Assembly: GCA_900542385.1 (NCBI GenBank)
Contig: UQNP01000023.1
Coordinates: forward strand, 1 to 18,252
DNA: 18,252 nucleotides
Reading direction: 5' to 3'
From: an uncultured Eubacterium sp.
Lineage (GTDB): Bacteria > Bacillota > Clostridia > Peptostreptococcales > Anaerovoracaceae
Part shown: piece after piece, positions 1 to 6,814 of the stretch
Numbering within the stretch: the stretch's first letter is position 1
Layout of the letters: every line of letters begins with the position of its first letter
The notes under the pieces: model-generated
Told to the model about the DNA's origin: nothing
Databases searched by the model: none
Seen by the model: only the letters and a program-made list of their open reading frames with translations
Made by a program: the position numbers and the translations under genes

Positions 1-702
1 TTCACCCTTATCAGTGATTATTTTTCGTACCTTCCCATCCTCATCACCTTTCAATTCTTTTACTGATTCTCCGTAGTGCAGCTCTACGCCGTGTTCTCCA
101 AGAACTCTGTCCATGTCCCGCGAAAACCATGGATCGTAATACCCTGCCAGACAAGTATCCTGCATTTCGAACAGCATGGCGTTCTTGCCTCGTCTGCGGA
201 CAGCCTCAGCTATTTCAACTCCAATATATCCTGCTCCCACGACAGCAACGTTTTTTATGTTCTCATCCTCCAGTGCATTGTTTATCTTCTGTCCATCCTG
301 GAAAAGCTTCACCACATCTACATTCTCAAGATCGGTACCGGAAATTCCCGGAACTATAGGAAGCGATCCCGACGCAATGATAAGCTTGTCGTAGCTCTCT
401 GCTATTTCTCTGCCGTCTTTAATCTTCCCATAAACTTTCTTAGCGTCATAATCGATATCCGTTACCTCTGTTTCCATATACACCTTTGCATGCTTTTTTT
501 CGAAGACCTCCTGAGAACAGTAAAACAACCCGTCTGTATCATCTATCTGTCGTCCTACCCACAGCGCTGTACCGCAGCCCAGATAACTGATATTTGAATT
601 TCTGTCTATGATGACAAGTTCGCAATCGGGATAATTGTCAAGAATAGTGTTCGCTGCCGCAGTCCCCGCGTGATTTGCCCCTACCAATACGATTTTCCTC
701 AT
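1..702 (-). CDS. nox: NADH oxidase (H2O-forming), N-terminal 234 residues, cut by window edge
   Basis: A flavoprotein of the pyridine nucleotide-disulfide oxidoreductase class, open at the left edge, so only about half of a usual ~450-aa protein is visible. Residues 4-15 form the FAD-binding start (IVLVGANHAGTA), with the His next to Asn that is typical of Nox enzymes. Residues 38-47 (ISYLGCGTAL) carry the redox-active cysteine, Cys43, which cycles through a sulfenic acid in this family. Residues 152-162 (VAVVGAGYIGV) are the NADH-binding Rossmann glycine motif. The ALWVG after the cysteine fits water-forming NADH oxidase better than CoA-disulfide reductase. The start is supported by a GGAAAGGAG site 9 bases upstream. 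Known family role: four-electron reduction of O2 to water with NADH, usually as oxygen defence and NAD+ recycling in fermenters. That suits an organism carrying an oxygen-sensitive ribonucleotide reductase. The substrate assignment is inferred from motifs. Confidence 0.88.
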   Translation of the reverse strand, partial: MRKIVLVGANHAGTAAANTILDNYPDCELVIIDRNSNISYLGCGTALWVGRQIDDTDGLFYCSQEVFEKKHAKVYMETEVTDIDYDAKKVYGKIKDGREIAESYDKLIIASGSLPIVPGISGTDLENVDVVKLFQDGQKINNALEDENIKNVAVVGAGYIGVEIAEAVRRRGKNAMLFEMQDTCLAGYYDPWFSRDMDRVLGEHGVELHYGESVKELKGDEDGKVRKIITDKGE

Positions 703-746
703 AATTTTTTCTCCTTTCCGATTATTCCGTTTTTTCTGTTTATTTG

Positions 747-775
747 ATTTTAACTCTTCAGGGGCTTTCTTACAA
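747..775 (-). promoter_or_regulatory. Predicted sigma-A promoter of nox
   Basis: On the minus strand TTGTAA (770-775) is separated by 17 bases from TAAAAT (747-752). Transcription would start near 740, giving a leader of about 38 bases before the nox ribosome binding site. The -10 matches the consensus at five of six positions and the -35 at four. I saw no convincing intrinsic terminator between the preceding operon (ending at 831) and this promoter, so read-through into nox remains possible. Confidence 0.45.
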
Positions 776-830
776 GACTTTTTTTGTCCAATTTGATGAT
801 TTTAGGTCACATTTTGTTACGTTTCAGCTT

Positions 831-1502
831 TTACAGCGTTACTTTATTCCTCTTGATCGAAAAAACGGGTTTCTCTTTTATTTTATATCCCCGTCTTTCA
901 ATTTCCCTTGCCTCAGCGGCGTAAATCAGAGAAAACATCGCATATGTCATGGTTATAATATTTTTTATATCATCTTCATCACACTTTCTTTGTGCCATAT
1001 ATCTTTCATGAGCTACATTTAAAAAGTTACATATCCGTTCTTTTGATATATCGACTGAAATGTCCCTTTCCGGCTTTTTTCTCTTCATATTATCCGCTTC
1101 ATTATTTATGAGCCTGCTGATAATAACTGTAAATTTTTTATGCAGACGATGTTCATATTCCATATGTTCTTTCAAATCACCGCAAAACCCTTCATTGTGA
1201 GGAAAAGTAAAGCAGTCTGCCACATAGTGCATTATTTTTCCCATCTTATAATATGCCAGCACGCTGTCCTTTCTTTTAACGCTGTCTTCTAAAAGTTTTT
1301 TAATACATTCACTGCCGTTTTTGAAATTATGTCCACACATAACTTTCCCTTCATTTCCTTTTTTGAAAAAAGTGATAAAGTTCAAATCCGGCTCTATATT
1401 ACCGAAGACGAACGATGCTCTGCAAAAGACAGGGATGCTGACATAATTTCTTATTGTTTTTATCAAATATTTACCCAGCATAAAATGATCTACAGTCCTC
1501 AT
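831..1502 (-). CDS. Zinc-dependent phospholipase C family protein
   Basis: A 223-aa protein resembling the small clostridial members of the zinc-dependent phospholipase C / S1-P1 nuclease-like fold (Zn_dep_PLPC family). Visible landmarks are GHNF at 57-60 and a histidine-rich core MHYVADCFTFPHN at 91-103. His92, Asp96 and His102 have the spacing expected of metal ligands, and a further His/Glu cluster lies at 112-121 (EHMEYEHRLH). No signal peptide or membrane segment is evident, unlike secreted clostridial alpha-toxins, so a toxin role is not implied. The start overlaps the stop of the upstream PAP2 gene by four bases (ATGA), with an AAGGAG inside the upstream gene, which implies translational coupling. 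It is the last gene of the four-gene minus-strand operon. The family assignment is fairly firm. The substrate is unknown and could be a phospholipid or another phosphodiester. Confidence 0.72.
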   Translation of the reverse strand: MRTVDHFMLGKYLIKTIRNYVSIPVFCRASFVFGNIEPDLNFITFFKKGNEGKVMCGHNFKNGSECIKKLLEDSVKRKDSVLAYYKMGKIMHYVADCFTFPHNEGFCGDLKEHMEYEHRLHKKFTVIISRLINNEADNMKRKKPERDISVDISKERICNFLNVAHERYMAQRKCDEDDIKNIITMTYAMFSLIYAAEAREIERRGYKIKEKPVFSIKRNKVTL

Positions 1503-2041
1503 AAGGTCTTTCTCCTTTCCATAAATCGTTCAGCTCTCTCTAATATTACCGTACCTGCTATCCCTGCTGCCGTTCCGAGCAGCATTCCTGCCAGAATATC
1601 TGAAGGGTAATGAACATAAAGATACATACGCGAGAAAGCTATAAGTACAGCAAGTATCAACGCCGGAACTTTAAGCTTACTGTCACATCGCCACAGTACG
1701 GCAGTGGCTGCAAAAGACGCTCCCGTATGTCCGGAAGGAAAAGAATAGTCATCAGGTCTGGCTATCAGAAGTGATATCCCTTCATTTATATCAAAAGGAC
1801 GCGGTCGTGCAACGAGCGGTTTGAGTATAAGGTTGCAGCAAATAATTTCTATCAGCAGACTTATTCCCATCGCCGCTCCTATTTTTCTCGTTTTCGGGAA
1901 GACAAGCAGTACGAGGCAAAGTACTATCCAGACTGCTCCGCCGTCACCGAGCCGAGTAATCACAGGCATCAGTGTATCCATTATCTGACAATGCACTAAA
2001 GAATTCACATTGTCCATGATCATAAGCTCAAACTGAGACAT
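1499..2041 (-). CDS. PAP2-family membrane phosphatase
   Basis: A 180-aa integral membrane protein with all three signature blocks of the PAP2 / type 2 phosphatidic acid phosphatase superfamily: K74-x6-R81-P82 (KPLVARPRP), P-S-G-H at 102-105, and S137-R138-x5-H144-x3-D148 (SRMYLYVHYPSD). These form the phosphate pocket, with His144 the expected nucleophile and His105 the acid. Hydrophobic stretches near 37-48, 55-72, 106-117, 126-137 and 149-166 fit the usual multi-span topology. The length suits bacterial PAP2 proteins. Known substrates in the family include undecaprenyl pyrophosphate, phosphatidic acid and phosphatidylglycerol phosphate, and sequence alone does not choose among them. It lies one base downstream of the 66-aa membrane protein gene and overlaps the phospholipase-like gene by four bases, so the operon is continuous. 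Its ribosome binding site (AGGAAAGG) lies in the end of the upstream gene. Confidence 0.88.
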   Translation of the reverse strand: MSQFELMIMDNVNSLVHCQIMDTLMPVITRLGDGGAVWIVLCLVLLVFPKTRKIGAAMGISLLIEIICCNLILKPLVARPRPFDINEGISLLIARPDDYSFPSGHTGASFAATAVLWRCDSKLKVPALILAVLIAFSRMYLYVHYPSDILAGMLLGTAAGIAGTVILERAERFMERRKTL

Positions 2042-2042
2042 A

Positions 2043-2243
2043 TCACCTTTCCTCCTTCCTGAATATTTCCGATACTCCCAGGATCAGAGAGCAGAAGCAC
2101 AGAGCATACAGCGCCCATACCGAATGTCCCAAAAAATCCATGTACGGATTATAACTATCAAAAACTCTCGCAGTCAGCAGCACTATACTGCATATGATGC
2201 ATATATGTACTAAAATCCTTTTTATCATTTTTACCCATCTCAT
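2043..2243 (-). CDS. Small two-span membrane protein of unknown function
   Basis: A 66-aa protein that I do not recognise. It has a basic N-terminus (MRWVKMIKR), one hydrophobic segment at about 10-25 (VHICIICSIVLLTA), a short polar stretch (FDSYNPYMD), a second hydrophobic segment at about 38-58 and a charged tail (FRKEER). That suggests a hairpin of two membrane helices with both ends in the cytoplasm. Its start codon overlaps the stop of the glycosidase gene (ATGA), with GGAG 8 bases upstream, and its stop is one base from the PAP2 start. This tight packing argues that it is a real translated gene. It may be an accessory subunit of the neighbouring envelope enzymes, which is inference from position only. 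Confidence 0.62.
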   Translation of the reverse strand: MRWVKMIKRILVHICIICSIVLLTARVFDSYNPYMDFLGHSVWALYALCFCSLILGVSEIFRKEER

Positions 2244-3247
2244 ATCTGATTCTCCACTATAAATATCCCGTCCGCTATCTCCTTATCAGGCTTGTACGGT
2301 CTGTTCACCACCTTGTCCTCTCTGCTAATGAATGAGCTGTGTCCTCCGTCAAGATTATAAGCAGCCTTGCATCCAAGATCTTCAAACAATTTTGCCATCT
2401 CTTCAAGGAACATCCCGCGGGAGCTGTTCTGCCTCCCGTCTACCACCAGAAGGCAGTAATGCCCCGGCTCATAATATCCGATAGCTGTACGCGGATGAGA
2501 TTCTTTTATATAATCTCGCGTCAGAAAATAAGACTTGGCTTTACCTTTATCATCCAGCAGGCTTGGTCCGAATATCCAGCTTTGATACGCACCTTCCTTT
2601 ACCATCTGCTTTCCGTTCAGTTTTCCCGGATCATATATTTTCATAGTCCCATCTTTATAAAGCACACATGTTTCCGCATCTGTAGCGTAGTTTCTGTATA
2701 TTTTGCCGTTGCGTATTATCGTGCCGTTATCCTGCTGAAAATTATTGTTGTAAGAATCTCCGTTCACCGAAAGAACAGATCTCATATACCGAGACATATC
2801 AGTCAGTTTTTCCGAATATCCGCTGCCGTAAGTATCCTTCGCAAAAGCTGTTTTTATGCAGGATATATCCCCTACATATATATCCGCCAAAACATAGGAT
2901 ACCTTCGTTCCGTACGCCTGGTGTATCCCGCCGTTTGTCCGGTCTAAAATATTGGTATCGTAACTTTTACGAGTCAATTTTATATAGATATCCGGGCTTG
3001 AATATACAGTATCGGTCGAAACGATTTTATCTGTAAATTTATCGGCAAATTTTTTATGCCAGTCTGTTTCAGCCGCTCCATTCAAAACTTTTGCCGTCTT
3101 CAGCTCCGCTCCGTTTTCCGAAACGACAGTCCCTGCGGTCATCCCCTCCATGGGATGGGGCATAAGATAGAAGTATCCCCATATACCTGCCATGAGCACG
3201 ACTGCCGTCAGTACATCGCAAAGCAGCAGTAAAACAGATTTTTTCAT
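2240..3247 (-). CDS. Phosphodiester glycosidase family protein (NAGPA domain), membrane-anchored
   Basis: A 335-aa protein with an N-terminal membrane anchor or uncleaved signal (about 5-28) and an extracellular domain of the NAGPA family, named after the enzyme that removes GlcNAc from mannose-6-phosphate diesters. Family landmarks are VNGDSY (161-166), HPRTAIG (251-257), VDGR (269-272) and NLDGGHSS (298-305), which form the conserved active-site region. In bacteria these proteins often accompany exopolysaccharide or cell-wall polymer genes and are thought to hydrolyse sugar-1-phosphodiesters. It is the first gene of the minus-strand operon and overlaps the small membrane protein gene by four bases. 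The start is preceded by AAAGGAG at a rather long spacing of about 11 bases. The actual substrate cannot be read from the sequence. Confidence 0.83.
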   Translation of the reverse strand: MKKSVLLLLCDVLTAVVLMAGIWGYFYLMPHPMEGMTAGTVVSENGAELKTAKVLNGAAETDWHKKFADKFTDKIVSTDTVYSSPDIYIKLTRKSYDTNILDRTNGGIHQAYGTKVSYVLADIYVGDISCIKTAFAKDTYGSGYSEKLTDMSRYMRSVLSVNGDSYNNNFQQDNGTIIRNGKIYRNYATDAETCVLYKDGTMKIYDPGKLNGKQMVKEGAYQSWIFGPSLLDDKGKAKSYFLTRDYIKESHPRTAIGYYEPGHYCLLVVDGRQNSSRGMFLEEMAKLFEDLGCKAAYNLDGGHSSFISREDKVVNRPYKPDKEIADGIFIVENQI

Positions 3248-3301
3248 ATTAAGTCATGCTCCTTTCAACTTTTGTTCTTCGCATCTACCATATATCAATA
3301 G

Positions 3302-3330
3302 GTTTAATCACCGATAAACGAACATTAAAC
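3302..3330. promoter_or_regulatory. Inverted repeat in divergent promoter region (possible operator)
   Basis: GTTTAAT (3302-3308) and ATTAAAC (3324-3330) are perfect 7-base inverted half-sites with centres 22 bases apart, about two helical turns. They lie between the start of the minus-strand envelope operon (3247) and the aromatic operon promoter (3385-3413). The placement suits an operator for the leftward operon. The motif is A/T-rich and short, so chance is a real alternative. No leftward promoter was clear enough to annotate with it. Confidence 0.25.
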
Positions 3331-3384
3331 TCTCTTTAAAATCAGCCTCGCCGTTTTTTTACAAAAATTTTTCAGAAAACCCAC

Positions 3385-3413
3385 TTTACATCTCTAAATT
3401 AAAGTGTTACAAT
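3385..3413 (+). promoter_or_regulatory. Sigma-A promoter of the aromatic amino acid operon
   Basis: TTTACA (3385-3390) and TACAAT (3408-3413) are separated by exactly 17 bases, and each hexamer matches the sigma-A consensus at five of six positions. Transcription is predicted to begin near 3420, about 325 bases before aroF. The leader RNA would carry the 5' stem-loop, the Phe/Tyr leader peptide and the attenuator. Confidence 0.72.
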
Positions 3414-3420
3414 TTTTAGC

Positions 3421-3466
3421 AAATAATCGGGATGCCTTTAAGGCTCCCGTTCCATATAAATTATTT
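3421..3466 (+). promoter_or_regulatory. 5'-terminal stem-loop of the aro leader RNA
   Basis: Starting about at the predicted transcription start, AAATAAT (3421-3427) can pair with ATTATTT (3460-3466). Inside it a stronger arm forms: CGGGA-(T bulge)-GCCT (3428-3437) with AGGCTCCCG (3441-3449). The structure ends five bases before the leader peptide's ribosome binding site (AGAGGA, 3471-3476). It could stabilise the RNA end or tune leader translation. The pairing is visible directly, the function is inferred. Confidence 0.5.
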
Positions 3467-3483
3467 GATCAGAGGATGAAGAC

Positions 3484-3570
3484 ATGTTAAACAGATTTTT
3501 TGCAGCAGTATATTTTTACTTTTACTTTACTTTCTTTAGAGGTAAAGTGAATTTCGCTGCAATGAGTTAA
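3484..3570 (+). CDS. Phe/Tyr-rich leader peptide of the aromatic operon attenuator
   Basis: A 28-codon ORF beginning MLNRFF and ending NFAAMS. Its core, residues 5-18, reads FFAAVYFYFYFTFF. In total 8 of 28 residues are Phe and 3 are Tyr, and there is no Trp. It starts with ATG 7 bases after AGAGGA (3471-3476), which is a plausible ribosome binding site. It lies between the operon promoter and an intrinsic terminator, in front of genes for chorismate, prephenate, Phe and Tyr precursor synthesis. Known from enteric pheA, trp and his leaders: shortage of the matching charged tRNA stalls the ribosome on the control codons and changes the downstream RNA fold. Here the codons match exactly the two end products of tyrA and pheA. 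The peptide itself is probably not functional after translation. It is too short for most gene finders. Confidence 0.85.
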   Translation: MLNRFFAAVYFYFYFTFFRGKVNFAAMS

Positions 3571-3642
3571 CTTATTCGTCACTGATCAAAACCCGATCGA
3601 TAAGAACGCTCCGCAGGTGAAATTCACTTGCGGAGCTTTTTT
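3521..3642 (+). promoter_or_regulatory. Transcription attenuator with alternative hairpins (1:2, 2:3, 3:4)
   Basis: Four segments can pair in competing ways. Segment 1, TTTACTTTAC (3521-3530, inside the Phe/Tyr codons), pairs with segment 2, GTAAAGTGAA (3542-3551), over 10 bp with one wobble. Segment 2, GTGAATTTC (3547-3555) plus CTGC (3557-3560), pairs with segment 3, GCAGGTGAAATTCAC (3613-3627), with nine uninterrupted Watson-Crick pairs. Segment 3 also belongs to the terminator hairpin 3608-3636. A ribosome stalled on Phe or Tyr codons would mask segment 1, free segment 2 to bind segment 3 and prevent termination. A ribosome reaching the stop codon at 3568 would sit on segment 2 and allow the terminator. 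The pairings are read directly, and the mechanism follows the classic enteric attenuation model. Confidence 0.8.
3608..3642 (+). terminator. Attenuator terminator upstream of aroF
   Basis: GCTCCGCA (3608-3615) pairs perfectly with TGCGGAGC (3629-3636). The stem continues through a G-T wobble and GTG/CAC, and a run of six T follows (3637-3642). This is a strong intrinsic terminator placed about 100 bases before the aroF start, where it would block the whole operon unless the antiterminator forms. Confidence 0.85.
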
Positions 3643-3744
3643 ATTACCAGGGAAATCTGAAAACCCGGCACAAGGCGCCAACTAAAAATAAATGCCGGAA
3701 CAACAAAAAACATTACCGTAATTTCAAAGGAAAGAGGGATAAAA

Positions 3745-4755
3745 ATGATAATAGTATTAAAAGATAATCCGGATCAAAAACAACTCGATAATCTCGTATC
3801 CTGGCTAAAAAGCATGGGACTCGATATCCACTTCAGCAAAGGTAAATCCGCGACCATCATGGGACTTATCGGCGATACCGCTTCAGTTGATATCGATCTG
3901 ATAAACGCTCTCGACATTGTCGAAACAGTAAAGAGGGTCCAGGAGCCCTACAAAAATGTAAACAGAAAATTCCATCCTGAAGATACTGTCGTAAAAATAA
4001 GCGAAAATGTAAAAATAGGAGGCGGTAATTTCCAGGTTATGGCAGGCCCTTGCTCTGTAGAATCAGAAGAACAGATCTGCCTCGTTGCGGAAGAAGTTAA
4101 AAAAGCAGGAGCCGGCGTCCTCAGAGGCGGCGCATTCAAACCAAGGACATCACCATACGCTTTCCAGGGAATGAGAGCCGAAGGAATAGAACTTCTCCTT
4201 GAAGCAAAAGAAAAAACAGGCCTTCCAATAGTCACGGAAGTCATGGATATTTCACAGCTTCCTCTCTTTGAAAACGTAGACGTGATACAGGTTGGTGCAA
4301 GAAACATGCAGAATTTCGAGCTTCTTAAAGAACTTGGCCATCTGGATAAGCCTATACTCTTAAAGAGAGGTCTTGCCAATACTCTTAAAGAACTTCTCAT
4401 GAGCGCAGAATATATCATGGCAGGAGGTAATGAACGTGTCATACTCTGCGAAAGAGGTATCAGGACCTTTGAAACGGCGACGAGAAACACTCTTGATCTG
4501 GCCGCCATACCTCTTCTCAAAACCATGACTCACCTGCCGATCATCGTCGATCCGAGCCACGCCACAGGTATTGCAGGACTCGTAAAACCTATGGCAATGG
4601 CATCAACAGCAGCCGGCGCTGACGGCATAATGATAGAAGTACACAATAACCCTGCAGCAGCTCTCTGCGACGGAGCTCAGTCCCTCACCCCAAAAGCTTT
4701 TGCAGATGTAATGGATGCAATAAACAAAATAAGGCCTATCGCATACAGAGGATAG
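3745..4755 (+). CDS. aroF: 3-deoxy-7-phosphoheptulonate (DAHP) synthase, type I-beta with N-terminal regulatory domain
   Basis: First enzyme of the shikimate pathway: phosphoenolpyruvate plus erythrose 4-phosphate gives DAHP. At 336 aa it is the I-beta form found in Firmicutes and Thermotoga. Residues 1 to about 68 form a ferredoxin-like domain, which in Thermotoga binds Tyr or Phe for feedback inhibition. The TIM barrel follows with GPCSVES (101-107, metal ligand Cys103), KPRTSPYAFQG (132-142), QVGARNMQNFELL (182-194), LLKRGL (205-210) and VDPSHATG (268-275, His272). The ribosome binding site AAAGAGGG lies just before the ATG. It is the first structural gene after the attenuator, so feedback on the enzyme and control of transcription may sense the same two amino acids. 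The symbol aroF follows clostridial usage and aroA(G)/aroH are synonyms. Confidence 0.95.
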   Translation: MIIVLKDNPDQKQLDNLVSWLKSMGLDIHFSKGKSATIMGLIGDTASVDIDLINALDIVETVKRVQEPYKNVNRKFHPEDTVVKISENVKIGGGNFQVMAGPCSVESEEQICLVAEEVKKAGAGVLRGGAFKPRTSPYAFQGMRAEGIELLLEAKEKTGLPIVTEVMDISQLPLFENVDVIQVGARNMQNFELLKELGHLDKPILLKRGLANTLKELLMSAEYIMAGGNERVILCERGIRTFETATRNTLDLAAIPLLKTMTHLPIIVDPSHATGIAGLVKPMAMASTAAGADGIMIEVHNNPAAALCDGAQSLTPKAFADVMDAINKIRPIAYRG

Positions 4756-4796
4756 TTTAAATCCCCGTAGTATTGGTCAAAGTTAGGAGTGATATG

Positions 4797-5636
4797 ATGG
4801 AAATAGGAATAGTCGGTCTCGGTCTTATCGGAGGCTCTATGGCCAAAGCTATAAGTCTCAATACAGACAACACCGTTTACGGATACGACATATCGGAGCA
4901 GACGATGAAAAAGGCCATACTCGTGAACGCTATAGAACAGCCCCTTACAGATGAACTGCTGCATCAGTGCGATATCGTTATAGTCGCCCTTTATCCGCAG
5001 GACACGATAAACTACGTCAAGGAAAAAGCAGATATATTTAAAAAAGGCTGTATCGTAGTCGACTGCAGCGGTGTCAAACGTATCATATGCGACTGCCTGA
5101 TACCCCTTTCAGAGGAAAAGGGATTCCTCTTTATAGGAGGGCACCCTATGGCAGGGCTGGAACATTCAGGTTTCACCTACGCAAAGAAATCACTGTTCAA
5201 TAACGCATCTATGATACTGACGCCTACGAAAGGCCCTATAGAAAGCATGAGTATCCTCAAGGATCTTCTTACTTCTATAGGCTTCACCAATATAGAAATA
5301 TCGACACCTGAGGAACACGATAAAAGGATAGCCTTCACATCTCAGCTGGCTCACGTCGTTTCAAACGCTTATATAAAGAGCCCCTCAGCCAGAGAACATA
5401 CGGGATTTTCGGCAGGCAGCTACAAGGATCTGACCCGTGTCGCAAAGCTCAACGAAAACATGTGGAGCGAACTGTTTCTCGAAAACTCGGATAACCTTGT
5501 CAAAGAAATAGATATCCTAATAAACAGTCTTTCGGAATACAGAGACGCCATATCCGAAGGAGACCTCAAAAAGCTTCAGCGCCTGCTTAAAGAGGGACGA
5601 GAACAGAAAGCTATCATAGACGGAGAAATATTTTAA
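4797..5636 (+). CDS. tyrA: Prephenate dehydrogenase
   Basis: Oxidative decarboxylation of prephenate to 4-hydroxyphenylpyruvate with NAD(P)+, the committed step to tyrosine. The 279-aa protein has an N-terminal Rossmann motif IGIVGLGLIGGSMA (3-16), the catalytic block GGHPMAGLEHSGF (114-126) with His116, and a helical C-terminal dimerisation domain containing SAGSYKDLTRVA. No ACT domain and no fused chorismate mutase are present, so this is a monofunctional form. Start choice: AGGAG at 4785-4789 is seven bases before the ATG at 4797. An ATG at 4794 is only four bases away, and an in-frame TTG at 4773 lies before the ribosome binding site, so both are less likely. It lies 41 bases after aroF. 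Confidence 0.93.
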   Translation: MEIGIVGLGLIGGSMAKAISLNTDNTVYGYDISEQTMKKAILVNAIEQPLTDELLHQCDIVIVALYPQDTINYVKEKADIFKKGCIVVDCSGVKRIICDCLIPLSEEKGFLFIGGHPMAGLEHSGFTYAKKSLFNNASMILTPTKGPIESMSILKDLLTSIGFTNIEISTPEEHDKRIAFTSQLAHVVSNAYIKSPSAREHTGFSAGSYKDLTRVAKLNENMWSELFLENSDNLVKEIDILINSLSEYRDAISEGDLKKLQRLLKEGREQKAIIDGEIF

Positions 5637-5663
5637 ACACTTTTTATAAAACAGGAGAGACAC

Positions 5664-6761
5664 ATGATAAAGATCAGAGTTTCCGCTTCAAAAGAATACG
5701 ATGTAATAATGGACAAAGGGATACTTTCCGCCGCCGGCAGCTATGTGCGGGAAGCTCTCTGCGGCAGCGATAATGACACAGAGAAAAAAAAGATCTGCAT
5801 AATAACAGACGCCACAGTAAATCCGCTGTACGCCGGCACGGATCAGCCCCTGACCTCTTCCCTTCTCTCCGCAGGCTTCGATGTTTATAAATACGTTTTC
5901 ACCGGCGGAGAAGAATACAAAACCATGGAAACCATCGAAGAGATCCTCGATTATCTGACTGAAAAGAAATTCACGAGAAGCGATGCACTGCTGGCTCTGG
6001 GCGGCGGCATCACAGGCGATGTCACAGGATTTGCCGCATCCGTATATCTGCGCGGCATAGACTACATACAGGTACCGACATCTCTTCTCGCCATAGTCGA
6101 TTCCTCCGTCGGAGGCAAAACCGGCGTGAATCTCAAAGCCGGCAAGAACCTGGCCGGCGCTTTCTGGCAGCCGAGACTCGTGCTCTTCGATCCTGATGTT
6201 CTCAAGACCCTTTCCTACGATCTAAAACTTGACGGCGCCGCCGAAGCCATAAAAGCAGGTATGATCGCCGATAAGCTTATCTTAGATTCCATAAGGATGA
6301 AACGCACCCTTGACGATCCCGAGTTTCTGATGAATCTCGCTTCCCTGGCCATAGAAGTCAAGAAAAAGCTGGTGGAAGAAGATGAACGCGACAACGGCAG
6401 CAGACAGCTGCTGAATTTCGGCCATACCATTGCTCATGCCATAGAAAAATGCAGCAGTTACCGCATACGCCACGGCCACGCAGTAGCTATAGGAATGTCA
6501 GTGGTTTCCATCGCTTCCGACAGACTGGGCTGGACAGTAGAAAACTGTTCCGATGAACTGACGGATATTCTTGAAAAATTCGGATTTTCACTGAATTGTC
6601 CGTTCAGCACCTGGGAACTTGCCAACGCCGCCATGCAGGATAAAAAAATAAGAGGGGGAGAAATAACCCTTGTCATCCCTGCCGCTGTAGGAAAATGCCG
6701 CCTTAAAACTATCCCCACGGAAAAGCTTGAGAGATTCATCTCATACGGTATCGGAGGATGA
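5664..6761 (+). CDS. aroB: 3-dehydroquinate synthase
   Basis: Second shikimate step: DAHP to 3-dehydroquinate, using NAD+ and a divalent metal. At 365 aa it has normal length. Diagnostic blocks are LLALGGGITGDVTGFAAS with YLRGIDYIQVPTSLLA (substrate and NAD contacts), DSSVGGKTGVN, NLAGAFWQP, EAIKAGM and the metal-binding histidine motifs NFGHTIAHAIE and RHGHAVAIGM. The ribosome binding site AGGAGAG lies about six bases before the ATG. It sits 27 bases after tyrA. Its stop codon overlaps a weak alternative ATG of aroA at 6758 (ATGA). No residue expected to be catalytic appears to be missing. Confidence 0.95.
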   Translation: MIKIRVSASKEYDVIMDKGILSAAGSYVREALCGSDNDTEKKKICIITDATVNPLYAGTDQPLTSSLLSAGFDVYKYVFTGGEEYKTMETIEEILDYLTEKKFTRSDALLALGGGITGDVTGFAASVYLRGIDYIQVPTSLLAIVDSSVGGKTGVNLKAGKNLAGAFWQPRLVLFDPDVLKTLSYDLKLDGAAEAIKAGMIADKLILDSIRMKRTLDDPEFLMNLASLAIEVKKKLVEEDERDNGSRQLLNFGHTIAHAIEKCSSYRIRHGHAVAIGMSVVSIASDRLGWTVENCSDELTDILEKFGFSLNCPFSTWELANAAMQDKKIRGGEITLVIPAAVGKCRLKTIPTEKLERFISYGIGG

Positions 6762-6814
6762 TCGATAAAAGCTCCCGGCATCAGCAAATTGACACAAAAA
6801 GTGAAAGGAAAAAC

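Noticed and set aside
76..597. Plus-strand reading frame of 173 codons
   Set aside because: Antisense to nox, whose minus-strand frame has clear FAD, Cys43 and NADH motifs.
3414..3744. T-box riboswitch upstream of aroF
   Set aside because: I found no T-box consensus (TGGNACCGCG-like) before the terminator. The leader peptide and competing hairpins explain the region better.
4773..4796. TTG start for tyrA at 4773
   Set aside because: It precedes the ribosome binding site at 4785-4789, and the Rossmann strand begins right after the ATG at 4797.
6758..6814. Upstream in-frame ATG for aroA overlapping aroB
   Set aside because: GGAGG touches the ATG with no spacing, and the added 19 residues are polar and unlike EPSP synthase N-termini. 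The ATG at 6815 has a proper site.
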